Origin: Ottelia alismoides
Lineage: Eukaryota > Streptophyta > Magnoliopsida > Alismatales > Hydrocharitaceae
Direction: 5' to 3'
DNA: 64,000 bases
Assembly: GCA_037367405.1 (NCBI GenBank)
Contig: JAZKJV010010615.1
Span: 62,001 to 126,000, forward strand
Position numbers and translations under genes: made by a program. The notes beneath the pieces were generated by a model that saw nothing but the letters and a program-made list of their open reading frames with translations, did no database searches and was not told where the DNA came from. Of the stretch, positions 48,100-59,372 are shown in pieces; the stretch's first letter is position 1, and each line of letters opens with the position of its first letter.

Positions 48100-49045
48100 G
48101 GATTATTGATTGAGATGCCTCTACTTATCTGATTAGAGAAGGTAGTATGCTTACATCCTTCGTACCATCTACCTCTATGAAGTCAGTTCGAGTCGTTAGT
48201 GGGACTCAATCACCGATTACTACTATCAGAACTACGGAGTTCTCATCCAAGCTCTGACTTTATGGGAACCACTGCGCTCCTTGTTTTCCTCTTAGCTTGC
48301 TATCAGTTCATAAGCTTTGTGTTGAGCTTAATTGCCGCTGGTATTTAATGACTTTTGTTAGTTTCAGGACATCCAGACGAGGCAGATTTTTGGTGGGGAT
48401 CATAAGAAGGTTGGTCTATATTATCTTGACATATCCTCAGATTCCAAGTTTAATGATGTTGCGTCCATCTCCGAAGACCCGCTCCTGTGGCATATATGCC
48501 TTGGGCATCCCTTTGCCAAGACTCTCTCAATGATGTTCCCTGAACTCTCTACTATGATGCCCTTTCAGTGTAAGGCATGTGAGTTCGGTAAACACCATCG
48601 ATCCTCATTTCCCGTTCGTACCGATTCCCACAGTACTATTGCTTTTCATCTTGTTCATTGTGATGTTGTGGGACCTTGTCCGGTCCGAACATTAATTGGC
48701 CATCATTACTTTATAGTTTTTGTTGATGATTATAATAGATCTTCTTAGGTGTATCTAAAAAAGGAGCGTTCAGAGATTAATCAAATTGTCAGAAATTTCT
48801 TTCAATATGCTAAAACCTCCTTTTCTACCAATGTTAAGATCATTCAAACTGACAGTGCTATTGAGTTAACCGAACATGACTTGACCTCTTTCTTTGTGTC
48901 TCAAGGAAATGTTCACCAAACCTCTTGTCCTTATGTCTCACAGTAGAATGGTATAGCTATGAGGAAACTCCGACACTTGCTAAATGTTGACCGCTCTTTT
49001 CTTAGTCAAATGAAACACCTAAATACTATTGGAGGGATATATAAC
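48100..49045 (+). pseudogene. Copia protease-integrase remnant
   Basis: Protease is barely recognisable near 48100. Integrase is clear: HICLGHPFAKTLS, CKACEFGKHHRSSFP, LVHCDVVGPCPV, FIVFVDDYNRSS, IIQTDSAIEL and QNGIAMRKLRHLL. Stops occur at 48747 and 48944. Coding similarity breaks off after the ETPKYYW word near 49035. Confidence 0.8.
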
Positions 49046-49465
49046 AAAAAAGACCCCAACAGCTCACTATTCGATGCCTTTTCTCTGTTTTGTTTGCTAC
49101 TAACTCTGAGACTATATATTTGGATGTAGAATTGCTTGCTTTGAAGGATGATTTGATCAGGAATTTGGCTTTCCTGCCTTTTTCTCTCAAACATCTTAAT
49201 CAAAAAGGTTGATGTTGACCTTTGATTCCTACCTACTAGAATAGATGGGCATTCGTGAACACTAAACTTGACTCCCTTAAAGTTCCCCTGCACTATGCTT
49301 GCGCTTCTACCTTCCGGCCACTTTCCAATATCTACCTTGTTGTGGTTGAGGTCGGTCTTAGATAGAAGTCATAGGGAAAGGTAGAAGACATAGTGAGCAG
49401 GCAAGGACTACCGCTTCCTCGAGCCTGCAGGCTAATCACGAGAACCATGTACTCTTCATCCTTAC
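49046..49465. other. Extra segment in the integrase-RT interval
   Basis: Copia coding stops after the KYYW word and resumes near 49466 with YLRQSCVPLSVLGG, which is normally adjacent. The roughly 420 bp between has no clean inverted ends or duplication that I can find. Borders are approximate. Confidence 0.45.
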
Positions 49466-51520
49466 TATAGTATACTTCGTCAATCGTGTGTTCCTTTGTC
49501 TGTTCTCGGGGGGGGGGGGGGGGGGGGGACTCAATTTCCATTACTTTATCCTACTGACTCTTCCTTCCCCATACCTCTGCATATTTTTGGTTGTATTGCC
49601 CTTGTTCATAACTTCCATGCAGCTGACATATTATCCTCTCGAGCCATCAAATGTGTCTTTCTTGGGAACTCTTGTACCAGAAAATCTATCTTTGACTCGT
49701 TGTTATGATCTTGTTGGACGTCGATACTATGTGACTGCTGATTCCATCTTCTTTGAGCAGACAAGTTATTTCACACCGACTGTGAGTGGCATCCCTCTGG
49801 ACCTCCCTCCTCCACTAATCGTTTATACTAGCCAACATACCTCTAAATCTTCTACACCGATGTATGTACCTTTCATGTCCCTTTTATGTAGGATGATATG
49901 ACCACTTCGAGTGCTCCCACCATGGTTGTCTTGGATGTGCATGAGGAGATTCCTATAGCTCTACGCAAGCAAAATAAGCAGTGTACGTATCATCACATGT
50001 CACATTTTACTTCTACAGATGGTTTACCTAGCTATGAAAAGAGATTTGCAGATGCTCTGAATGTTATTTCCATCCTCATAGATCATTTCAGTGTAATGCA
50101 GGATCATGGTTGGAAATATGCCATAAATGAGGAGATGGATGCACTTACCTCCTAGGGCATGTGGGATCTTGTGACGTGCCCTCCAGTAGTTTATCTTGTG
50201 GCTTGCAGATGGGTCTTCCGTCTTCATGACCAAACAGTCGCCTAACGGGTATATTGACATGTTGAAAACTAGACTAGTTGTTAAAGGTTTCACACAAACC
50301 TTTAGGGTTGATTATTTTGAGGCATTCTTACCCGTTGCCAAAATGGGGTCAATACGTATCATTATCTCTGTTGCAGCTAACAAGGCTTGGCCTATTTACC
50401 AACTTGATGTGAAGAACATCTTTCTTTATGGCGACCTTGAGGAGGAGGTCTACATGATGCAACCGTCAGGTTATGTAGTCGAGGGGGAGACTGTATGTCA
50501 ACTACGTAAGGCCATCTATGGAATGAAGAAGAGCCTCAAGGCATGGTTTGACAGGCTCACTATGGAGATCAACGCTCTTGATTTTCATAGGACAACATCT
50601 GACTACTCTGTCATTGTTAGACGACGATCTATTGGCATTGTCATTCTCGATGTCTATGTTGATGATATGGTGTCACAGGAGATGATGAAGCAGGTATTCT
50701 AGAGACCAAAACCTTCATCCAAAAGGTGTTTGTCACGAAAGACCTCTGCCAACTTCATTATTTTCTTGGCATTGAGGTAATATCCACTACAGAGGGGCTC
50801 CATATTTTACAGAGGAAGTAGTGTCTCGATACCCTGAATGAGGCAGGACTACTGGGATGCAAGCCATCTGGCATCCCTTTAGAAGTGAAAAAACATTTAG
50901 GTTTTATTGATCCAGCTTTTGAGGATATAACACGGTATAGAAACCTAGTGAAAAAATTACTCTATCTCACTGTTACTATGTCAGATATATCATATGTTGT
51001 GAGCAGAGCCAGCCAGCATATGGAGATGCCTCTTTACAGTCACTGGCAGGTTGTTCTTTTGATCCTACGACATTTGAAAGAATCTCTCGGACGTGGACTC
51101 TTCTATGAGGTGAATTGACACACTAATATCTTCGTCTATACAGATTCTAACTATGCTAGCTCTCTTGAGGACTACCAATCCACTACAGGATACGTCATGT
51201 TTGTTGGGAACAATCTTGTCACTTGATGAAGCAAGAAGCAGACAGTGGTCTACATATCCAGAGCGGAAGCAGAATACAGGGCAATGGCTCAAGCTACCTG
51301 TAAGATCATGTGGCTTCTCTCTTTCCTAACAGAATTTGGCATGTCAATCACTACTCCTGTACCCTTATACTGCGACAACAAGTCTGCCACGCACACCGCC
51401 ACCAATTCAATTTTCCATGAACGAACAAAACACATTGAAGTTGATTGGCATTTCATCTGTGATGTAGTACGAGGAGGACGAATCAACATTCCACGCATCT
51501 CCATTGAACTTTAGCTTGTA
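49466..51520 (+). pseudogene. Copia RT and RNase H (broken)
   Basis: Follows the integrase C-terminus (LYPTDSSFPIPLHIFGC). RT spans about 50100-50810, with WKYAINEEMDAL, VKNIFLYGDLEEEVYM and a catalytic YVDDM at about 50656-50670. RNase H spans about 50885-51520, with VYTDSNYASS, VVYISRAEAEYRAMA, CDNKSA and HERTKHIEVDWHF. It ends with DIFTKALPKKL just before the 3' purine tract. Several stops and shifts inactivate it. Confidence 0.85.
49508..49528 (+). repeat. Run of 21 G
   Basis: An uninterrupted homopolymer in the copia reading frame. It corresponds to the short glycine run in LSVLGG and was probably expanded by slippage. Its length may be unreliable. Confidence 0.85.
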
Positions 51521-52106
51521 GACATCTTCACAAAGGCTCTTCCAAAGAAGCTCATTTACTTAGTGTCCAAGTTGGGCACGATCGACAGATATGCTCCAAC
51601 TTGAGGAGTGTTAGAGCTATTATAGTTGTGTTTTATGTTACATAACCCTTAGGGGTACTTATGTATTTTTCCTCTTATGCTCTCTAGAGTTTTCTCTCTA
51701 TATAAGAGAACCTAGCCTTATAGAATAAGCAACAATTCATTTTTTTCCACAATACTCATTTCATTACAATTGTATCCACAATGGTGAGTGATATGAATAA
51801 AATTTTGTCATACACATCTACAAATAAATCTACAATTATATTTATATATTAAAATGAATCTACGAATACGAATATTTGTAAATGTCAAAATTATATGATA
51901 CAAATAAAAAAATGGAGAAAGCCTAATCCCACTATAAGTAGGGTTGACTACATGGATTCCTTTTTTTTTGAAGTCAAAACAAGGGGGAGACACTCAGCGG
52001 TGTTCACCCCAATATATTAGATAAAAATGAAAGGAAAAAGGGTGTACAAAAAACAAGTAAAAACTGTGCATAGGGGCAACAAAGCCCCCTTCAAACCAAA
52101 AACAAG

Positions 52107-52580
52107 CTAAGGCCTAAACCGCACTCCACTCCTCCACCAATCTCGCACAGCGAATAAGCACGTTTTCCTTGTAAAAGCGTTGGCCTGAGAAGAGGGCCTC
52201 ATTTCTCCCAAGCCAAATTGACCAAACCTCGCAACTGGAAGCAATATTTCCCTTCTATCTCTGTTTCTGTTGAGCACCAACGAGCCGCAGAAGGCCATCA
52301 AGTCATCCGTTCTCACCCAATCCACTTCTGGTTCCTCCCAAACCCCTCTGACCGTGGGGCACTCGAAGAATAAATGTTCTATGGTTTCCACCGCCGAACC
52401 GCAAAGCACATATAAGTTGGAGATATTGGCCAAGAATCTAGCACAACGATCCCTTGTCAACAGCCTCCTTTTGCGGAAAAGCCATAAGAAGAAGCCAAGG
52501 CGCACAGGTAACCTTAGCCCCCAGAAAAACCAACAATCACGCACCAAGACGTCAAATCGCACCAGTGGCGGCTGAACCAA
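52107..52580 (-). pseudogene. LINE ORF2 C-terminal zf-RVT region
   Basis: RLPVRLGFFLWLFRKRRLLTRDRC followed by C-x2-C...H-x4-C (YVLCGSAVETIEHLFFEC) is the zinc-binding reverse-transcriptase-associated domain of plant LINEs. It is separated from the RT by stops near 52833 and 52620. Confidence 0.8.
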
Positions 52581-52619
52581 CGCCCCATAGGCCTTCCGCG
52601 TCGAGAAGGGGCCGTCCTT

Positions 52620-54562
52620 TCAGGCCCAGTGGTCCCGCCCATCGGAAGGCCTACCAGCGACAACGATGGTGTCCAAAAGGGAGATAAAGTCATCAAGCCT
52701 TTGATCCGAGAAGTTCGCCATGAAGCGCGGACACCAACACCCATCCGCCCAGCAAGAGGCGACTGAGGCATCCTTGTCAGTCGCCAGTGCAAACAAACGC
52801 GAGAAACACACATTCAAGGGACCCCCTCCCATTCAGTTGTCTTTCCAGAAATTAAAAGATTCTCCATTCCCCAGCACAGGCTTAAACAACGATCTATTCC
52901 TTTCGAAGACCTCCTGCACACTACGCCAAAACGGGGTTTGAGCACCAATCACCCCAACCCGCTCCTCCCCCATCCTTCCCTCCCCATGGATCTCCCACAA
53001 GATGCCAGTAAAGAAATTACCTCCCTGGCCCCAGACCCTACTCGCCCACTTGAGAAAGAAGGCGTCATTAACAAGCTTCAAGCGCCTCACGCCCAAACCC
53101 CCTTCCTGCTTACCCCTAGAGACCTCATCACACGCCACGAGATGAACCCCACCCCCCGACTCACAATTTCTTCCCCACAGAAACCTACACATACATCTTT
53201 CATGTCGCCTGCGGATCCCCACCAGCATACGACGATTTGACAAGAAGAACACCGGGATAGAGGAGAGCACTGCTTTGAGAAGAACAAGCCGCCCCCCCTT
53301 CGAAAGTAAGGCGGCACGCCAACCAGCAAGGCGCGCCTCCACCCTCTCGACAACCGGAAGCCAATGCCTAATCTTGGCCCTCCCGACCACCAGCGACAGA
53401 CCAAGGTACCCAATAGGTAACTCTTCCGGAGGAGACCCCAAAATCCGGTCGCACTCGATCGCCAGCGCCTCCTTCATCCCAAAAGGAATTACCTTGGATT
53501 TGCTCCCATTCATATACAGACCCGACATCTCACTAAATAGATCAAGGGTCACTGCCATGCCGGAGACATCAGATAATCCTCCCTCTATGAAGCAAATGGT
53601 GTCATTGGCAAATTGAAGCAAGGGTACGGAAAGGTTGCCCTTAGTGAATCCCTTCGAGAGCCCGGCATCAATGACACGGTCAGCCATACGAGCCAAGACA
53701 TCAGCGGCCACGACGAACAGAAGAGGCGCAAGGGGGCACCCCTGGCGCAGTCCCCTTCTAGGCTGGAAATAGCCACCTCCAAACGACCATTCAACAAAAC
53801 AGAGAAAGACGCGGTGGTCACGCACCGTCGCATCCACGAAATCCATAGCTCAGGGAACCCACGTCTTCTCATAATCGACCACAAGAAACTCCATTCAAGG
53901 CTATCATACGCTTTGACGAAATCGATCTTCCATAGCACTCCATGTCTTCCATTGTTCTTCCAATCGGCGACCAATTCCGAAGCCACCGCAATGCAATCAG
54001 ATATCTGCCTGCCCCGAATAAAGGCGGCCTGAACCGGAGAAACAATCGAGTCAAGGGCCTGAGCAAGTCGACGAGCCAACAACTTAGCGACAATTAGATA
54101 GATGGCGTTGGATATCGAGATGGGACGAAAATCCTCAATACGCTCTGCCGCTGAGGACTTAGGAATAAGCAACAAGATGGACCTATTAATCCGATCAAAC
54201 CCCGCATTCCCACTGCAGAACTCGGTAACAACCTCGAAAACATCTTCGCCCACCACCTCCCAAAAATCTCGATAGAACGCCACAGAGAATCCATCGGGGC
54301 CCGGGGACCCATCGTCATTCAAATCCCAGACGGCAGCTTTAGTTTCCTCCAAGGAGATCGCCCGAGTCAACATCTCGCAATCCACATCAGAAATGGATGG
54401 GGCCCCATGCCCCAGCCACCGCCATGTCCTCGGGGAGCGTCTCGCCGTGAAGCTTTTGAAATGATCAACAATTGCACGCCCCATCTCTCTGTCCCCCACA
54501 AATCTCGTCCCATTTATGGAAATAGAACGCATTGCATTGTTACGCTTCCTTCCGCTAGCCAC
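52620..54562 (-). pseudogene. LINE ORF2 reverse transcriptase (frameshifted, active site altered)
   Basis: The first part (54562 to about 53790) has GPDGFSVAFYRDFW, LIPKSSAAERIEDFRPIS, LARRLAQALDSIVS and KIDFVKAYDSLEW. After a frameshift near 53790 it continues with RGLRQGCPLAPLLF, then FANDT where LINEs have FADDT. The first catalytic aspartate codon at 53604-53606 is AAT (Asn), one G-to-A change from GAT. FNFWKDN is followed by TGA at 52833-52835 where Trp is expected. RT could not work from this copy. Confidence 0.85.
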
Positions 54563-54587
54563 ACGGTGAAAGAAAGCCGTGTTTGCA

Positions 54588-55649
54588 TCACCTTCTCAAC
54601 CTCAACCTCTGCCGCCATTCAGAAGCCCACTTCTTGTCCTCCGCCGCAACACACTTCTGCGCAAGAGAACGTTCACGAAGCTCGTCAGGCATCAGCTCCC
54701 TTTCATTCTCAACAACATCAAACTTCGCAATAACATCCTCTGCCTCAACCTTGGTCGCGACTCTCGCCAACCTCGAATCCCTCTTGAACAAAGCAAGCTT
54801 CTTCTCCAGCGACACGAGCTTTTGATTCAACCTGGAAGCCGCAGACCCCAGAAAGTCCGATTGAGCCCAGTGCAATGTCACAATATCCTTGAAGCTCGCC
54901 TCTTGAACCCAGCACTTCTCATATCTAAAGAGGCCCCTCACCGAAGGGACCTCACCAGAGTCCCAGAGAATAGGCGAATGGTCCGAAAAAGAATGGGGCT
55001 GAGAGGAAATCGAGCAACAAGGGAACATCTCCATCATCTTCCCAGAAGCCAAGAAGCGATCAATCCGAGAACGGGAACTACTGTTTCTCCAAGTGTAAAT
55101 AGTATCACTCGCCACCAGATTCTCTAAAGCCAGCGAGTCCACCACCTCAGCAAAATTGAGGGAACCCGGGTCCCGGCCACCCCTGGACCGGGGACGATCC
55201 GACGAATGGAGCGTAACGTTGAAATCTCCCCCAATGAGCCAAGGGATCCCCTCAAAAGCAATGCATGCAACACGCAAATCATCCCATAGCTCCCTCCTCT
55301 TAATGTGACAGCAGGGGCCGTAAATGCACGAGAGAGCGACCGGCAAGGCAGTGGCTCCCCTAACCAGCACAACAGATATCATATACCTCCCCACAAGCAT
55401 TGAACTGAAAGAAAGAGCCGCCGATCTCCACGCAATTATCATACCCCCCGCCACCCCGTCCGCATCCAACGCTCTAAACTCATCCAAAGCACCCGCACCA
55501 AAAGAATGCCAGAGGACATCATCAATCCCCCTCATCTTCGATTCTTGAATTAGAACAATATCACAACCCCACTCAGAGCATCTAGAGCCCAACGCCCTTC
55601 TCTTATCAGCCTCCCCTAATCCCCTAACGTTCCAGGAGAGGACCTTCAT
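54588..55649 (-). CDS. LINE ORF2 endonuclease region, 353 codons
   Basis: Open from ATG 55649. Starts MKVLSWNVRGLG, the canonical plant LINE ORF2 opening, and carries the AP-endonuclease/EEP motifs QESKM, GGDFNV, SRIDRFL and SFSDHSPIL in order. A linker to the RT follows. The frame ends at a shift near 54590, so it is separated from the RT. The enzyme would nick target DNA to prime reverse transcription. The start overlaps the ORF1 stop in TAATG (55647-55651). Confidence 0.82.
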   Translation of the reverse strand: MKVLSWNVRGLGEADKRRALGSRCSEWGCDIVLIQESKMRGIDDVLWHSFGAGALDEFRALDADGVAGGMIIAWRSAALSFSSMLVGRYMISVVLVRGATALPVALSCIYGPCCHIKRRELWDDLRVACIAFEGIPWLIGGDFNVTLHSSDRPRSRGGRDPGSLNFAEVVDSLALENLVASDTIYTWRNSSSRSRIDRFLASGKMMEMFPCCSISSQPHSFSDHSPILWDSGEVPSVRGLFRYEKCWVQEASFKDIVTLHWAQSDFLGSAASRLNQKLVSLEKKLALFKRDSRLARVATKVEAEDVIAKFDVVENERELMPDELRERSLAQKCVAAEDKKWASEWRQRLRLRR

Positions 55650-57626
55650 TAAGACAACTGCGGACGACCCCCAATGAGAATGAGATCAGCCGCCTCCACC
55701 ACGGATTCTCTCAAAGTCGCGCAAGTATGCTTCAGCGGTGTCCCCGCCCGAGATCTGCTCCGCCTTCGATATCTTTTCCCCGACCTCCTGTCAGAAAGGC
55801 TTCCCAAATCACTAGCAATGTTCATGTCTGGGATAGCCCCCGAAGAGCTTGGAGAGGAGATCAGCATAGACGAGCCGCCTTCGTCCAAGAGAAGAGTGTT
55901 CAAAAAGGGCTTGCTACGCGCCACAACAACCGGGTCCGAATCTCCCCCCGAAAAGACATGTGACCCCAAAATGGGTATATCGCAACCGGAGGGTGGAATC
56001 ACATCCGAACGGGTATCCGCCTCCTTCGTAGGGGCGCAGCGGGCCGTACCCGGATCCGACACAGAGAAGACAAACGAATCACGGGTAGCTCCCTCCCTTT
56101 TCCAAGATCCGAAATCCAAAAGCCCGCCCATGTCCACCGCAGCCTGACCCGACCACGGACCCGCATAGCAAATTTGGAAAGCACGATCCAACTGCCTCGA
56201 ACAAAAGCCGAAAATCGAATCAACCTCGGACACCACCCCATCGGGCAAACCGTCTCTTACAGAGGAGAAGCACGACACCCGAGATTGCACCCTGAAGGGA
56301 CGCGGAAAATCCATCGTTAGGGGTGATTCTTCGGACGAGCCCCCATGCAGTGCCACCTGGCGTCCAGAAGACGAGGCGACATCACCAACCCACGGGACCT
56401 CCGGGCTTGCGGCCAAGGCCTCCGGAGAAGGCGCCACCGCCGGCGGAGCAGGTGGCTCGATGAACGACAGCTCCACACGAAAACAGAAACGACCAACCTT
56501 CATGGACTCAAAGAAGACCTTGCCAATCGCGTTGTCAAGAAGCCTCTTGTTGCACTCCATCAAGACGCGCGTGCTCCTCCCGTCCGAGCTTGGCTTGAGA
56601 CCATCCTCTCCATGACCGCAAGAACCTCCCCCCAACGCCGAAGAGCTCTGACAAGGCAGTGAACATTCCTAGAGAGGAATGGAACTCCTCGCACCTCCGT
56701 AACACACACCTCGACGTTCGACCAAACTCCATCCGCAAAGCGCAAAGCCCTCCAAAAAATGTCTTCAGTTGCACCACTCGAAATAAGCCTTTCCCGTTGA
56801 TCCGGGGAAAGGCCACGAACACAGCATCGAGAAGCATCCAAAGCCACGAAGTCACCAGCGAAGAGTGGACCCAGGAAACCATGCAGATGAGTTCTCACAT
56901 CGTCCCAGACGACGCCTTTTCGAAGAGCAACCCCCACAACCGCCCCGCTCTCTTCTCCCCCCTTCACAACCCTCCCATGCAAAGCACCCTTGAGCGAACC
57001 GACCCTCCCATGCAAACAACAATGAAATGAGCCCCCCCCCCTACTACCTCCAACTTCACCGACTCAGCAACGGGGCCCAACTCGGCTCTTTCAACACCAA
57101 CCGAACCAGTAATCACTCGAGAACCTTCCACCACCAGAGCAAAAGAGCGCACCCCCCTCCCATCGAAAGGTGTCGACCAAGCCGACGTGGATCCCGTCAC
57201 CACCCTACGACTGACCGAATGATCCTCCCTACGAGAAGAAGAGATGCTACGACTAGGACCGAACCAACAAGAATCCTTCCGGTGACCAACCTTTCCACAA
57301 CCATAGCATCTCGCGGGGAGCCCTCAAGCCGACGCAACGTGACCACGCTCGCCGCACCTGAAACACCGCTTCCCAGGCTTCCTGTGAGAGACCTGCACCC
57401 ACTCCCCAGACCCCTCTTCACGATCCCTGCCGCCTTCAGCATGACCACCAAGCGCTTCCCTAGCAGGATACCCGACACCAACCCCGCGCAGCGCCCCCTT
57501 TCCCTTCACATCGCCCCAAGCCGCGCGACCGCCTCCCGCCGCACTTGCCGAGCTCTCCATCTTTTTTCCGGGAACCTCGGACGCTTCACCCACTAACGCC
57601 TTCGCTCTCCACCAGAGAGGGTGCAT
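55649..57626 (-). pseudogene. LINE ORF1 (nucleic-acid binding, frameshifted)
   Basis: Starts at ATG 57626, 25 bp inside the 5' end. The first part, to 57324, gives a CCHC start (CFRCGERGH). After a frameshift a second knuckle follows (CYGCGKVGHRKDSC, about 57315-57270). The next open pieces (56560-57015 and 55649-56635) contain a conserved LINE ORF1 mid-domain (LRFADGVWSNVEVCVTEVRG) and an RS-rich tail (RRSGKRYRRRSRSRAG). The product would coat element RNA. The breaks make a full-length protein unlikely. Confidence 0.75.
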
Positions 57627-57705
57627 TTTCACTCCCTCTTCATCCCATCATCTACATGGATTCTTGCTCGAATACATGTTAAAAGATTCAACTATTTTTT
57701 TATAC

Positions 57706-57806
57706 AGGTTGTCGACTACCTAACGGAACCCCCACATGGGGGATTTGAACCCTGACCTTTTGAGTGGTCGGAACATTGCACTACCAGCGGACTATCTAAG
57801 TGGGTA
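57706..57806 (-). repeat. tRNA-derived SINE-like segment
   Basis: The minus strand has an A-box-like TAGTCCGCTGG (57784-57794) and a near-consensus B-box GGTTCAAATCC (57741-57751). A tail with an A-rich run lies 3' of these. It lies about 45 bp from the LINE insertion site. A proper tRNA cloverleaf is not evident. Confidence 0.5.
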
Positions 57807-59372
57807 CTTTAAAACGATACAAATATGAAAATAAAAATCTGTATAAAACAAATACGCTAGCTGGCTGGATATGACTATCTATATTCACTTTTATCCCTAG
57901 TTAAGACTCAACACATATTAACATTGACAAAATACATGATACATGTCATATGGTGAACTTGTGGTATCTCTGTGCTCCTAAAAATTAATCTCAAGTGATT
58001 TGCAAGATGAACAAAATAAAATCCAGACAATCAAAAACAAGCAAGAGCCAATTAAAATTTATCTGACTAGTGACTATGTTAGCAAGCTCCCAAAATTATT
58101 TTAGAAAACAGTGTACTTCATAAAAGCTGTTTGTAGTCTTCCCAATGCATATATCAAGTTTTGAGAAGGAAAATGTTCTTTGTGACCAAATACCAACATG
58201 CTGAAAACCGATTCCAAACATGGATTTGATAGATGAGAATGTATTTAACTAAAGTTTCAAGCATGCTCACAGGCAGACTGATTCTGTAACAAATCCATAT
58301 TTAACTTGACAGGTGTATACTCAGCCAGTAATGACCAGGTACTCTGATCCACATTTTCCAGTGCCACACATGAATATCAAATACGCTACTGGATTCCTGT
58401 AACTGAAGTGCCATAAAAACTTGGCAGATAACATCTAGGTAAATAATGGTGAAAAGAGAGATGTCAGCTATAAATAACCAGTAGTCCATTCCTTCAATAA
58501 GGAAGAATGAGAGGAAAGGCGTTCCTGAAAACAGATGGCAATCATCTCATTTTAAGTTGGCAATAAATAATAAATGAGAATACCAGTTGCAGCTTCAGCA
58601 AATCAATCCTAGTATTGCTATATTATCATAGTTCAATTACAAAAACTGGAAAAAGAAACAATTACGTGAAGGAACACAATTTCTCATGAGCGCAATATAA
58701 ATGATGGGCAAAACATCTACATGTAACAATCAAATACATTACAAGCTTACAAGTTCTGCAATAAAAAAAGGAGCTTTTGAGTCGAGCTAAATCAGGTTGA
58801 AGTTTTCTAACTTTTGAGTTAAGATTCACAACAGAAAATTTAATATATGTGCAAAAATTGCTACATGAAGTACATGATCTATAGCTCGATTAATACCCAC
58901 ACAAGAACCAAGAGTTTCAAATTCCGAATCCACTTGTATTAACTTCTTTAGCATTTTGATATTTTAACAACAAACCAAACCAAAATTATAAATGGGGTAT
59001 ATGCAAAAATTCGTGATTCTTCACATTTTCCGGGATTGGGTAAGCCGGAACCAACTAATTTGCAACAAGAAAACGTACTTCAGATTTTCGTAGTGGACAT
59101 GGCCAACATACTGACAACAGCACAATATTTATATAAAGAAAAGCAACATACTATTATTACTAAGTATAACACCCACCAATAAGAAGTTGCAGGACAAGGT
59201 TAAGAGTCAATGGCAAATGATATGATCCTAATCTAATATATTATGTTATGATATGAGCATCATCCTGCCAAATGGAACATAATGAATATGAGATGAGCTG
59301 CTAAATCTGAAAAAGAACCGAACAGAAGAACGTTTCCCAACTGTTACAAGAGCAATCAATAACAAGCTTAGC
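57807..59372. other. AT-rich intergenic DNA, 3' of the OCTOPUS-family gene
   Basis: No gene or recognisable repeat. The minus-strand gene at 59373 will place its 3' UTR in the right-hand part of this stretch. Confidence 0.5.

Larger units (their letters stand above)
43209..51751 (+). mobile_element. Short-LTR Ty1/copia element containing a solo LTR
   Basis: LTRs of 129 bp (43209-43337) and 143 bp (51609-51751) start TGTAAGAG/TGTTAGAG and end CCACA. The primer site begins TGGTATCA at 43338 and an AACTTGAGGAG purine tract precedes the 3' LTR. Flanks ACACT (43204-43208) and ATACT (51752-51756) match at 4 of 5. Gag, integrase, RT and RNase H occur in the copia order but are broken by stops. Without the solo LTR at 44261-47466 it would be about 5.3 kb, usual for short-LTR copias of the Ale/Retrofit kind. 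Confidence 0.88.
51961..57651 (-). mobile_element. Full-length L1-type LINE
   Basis: A 5.7-kb non-LTR retrotransposon on the minus strand. Its 3' end is an oligo(A) run (T run 51961-51969 on plus). The exact 12-bp duplication CTACATGGATTC flanks it (51948-51959, 57652-57663), so the copy is not 5'-truncated. ORF1 has two zinc knuckles. ORF2 has an AP-type endonuclease, an RT and a C-terminal zf-RVT. No RNase H domain is seen. It carries several frameshifts and nonsense changes. Confidence 0.93.

Noticed and set aside
53613..57596. Plus-strand frames across 52270-57596
   Set aside because: All are antisense to the LINE ORFs, which have clear endonuclease and RT motifs.
57706..57806. Functional tRNA gene
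   Set aside because: A- and B-box-like words are present but I cannot form acceptor and anticodon stems; a SINE-like repeat is more likely.
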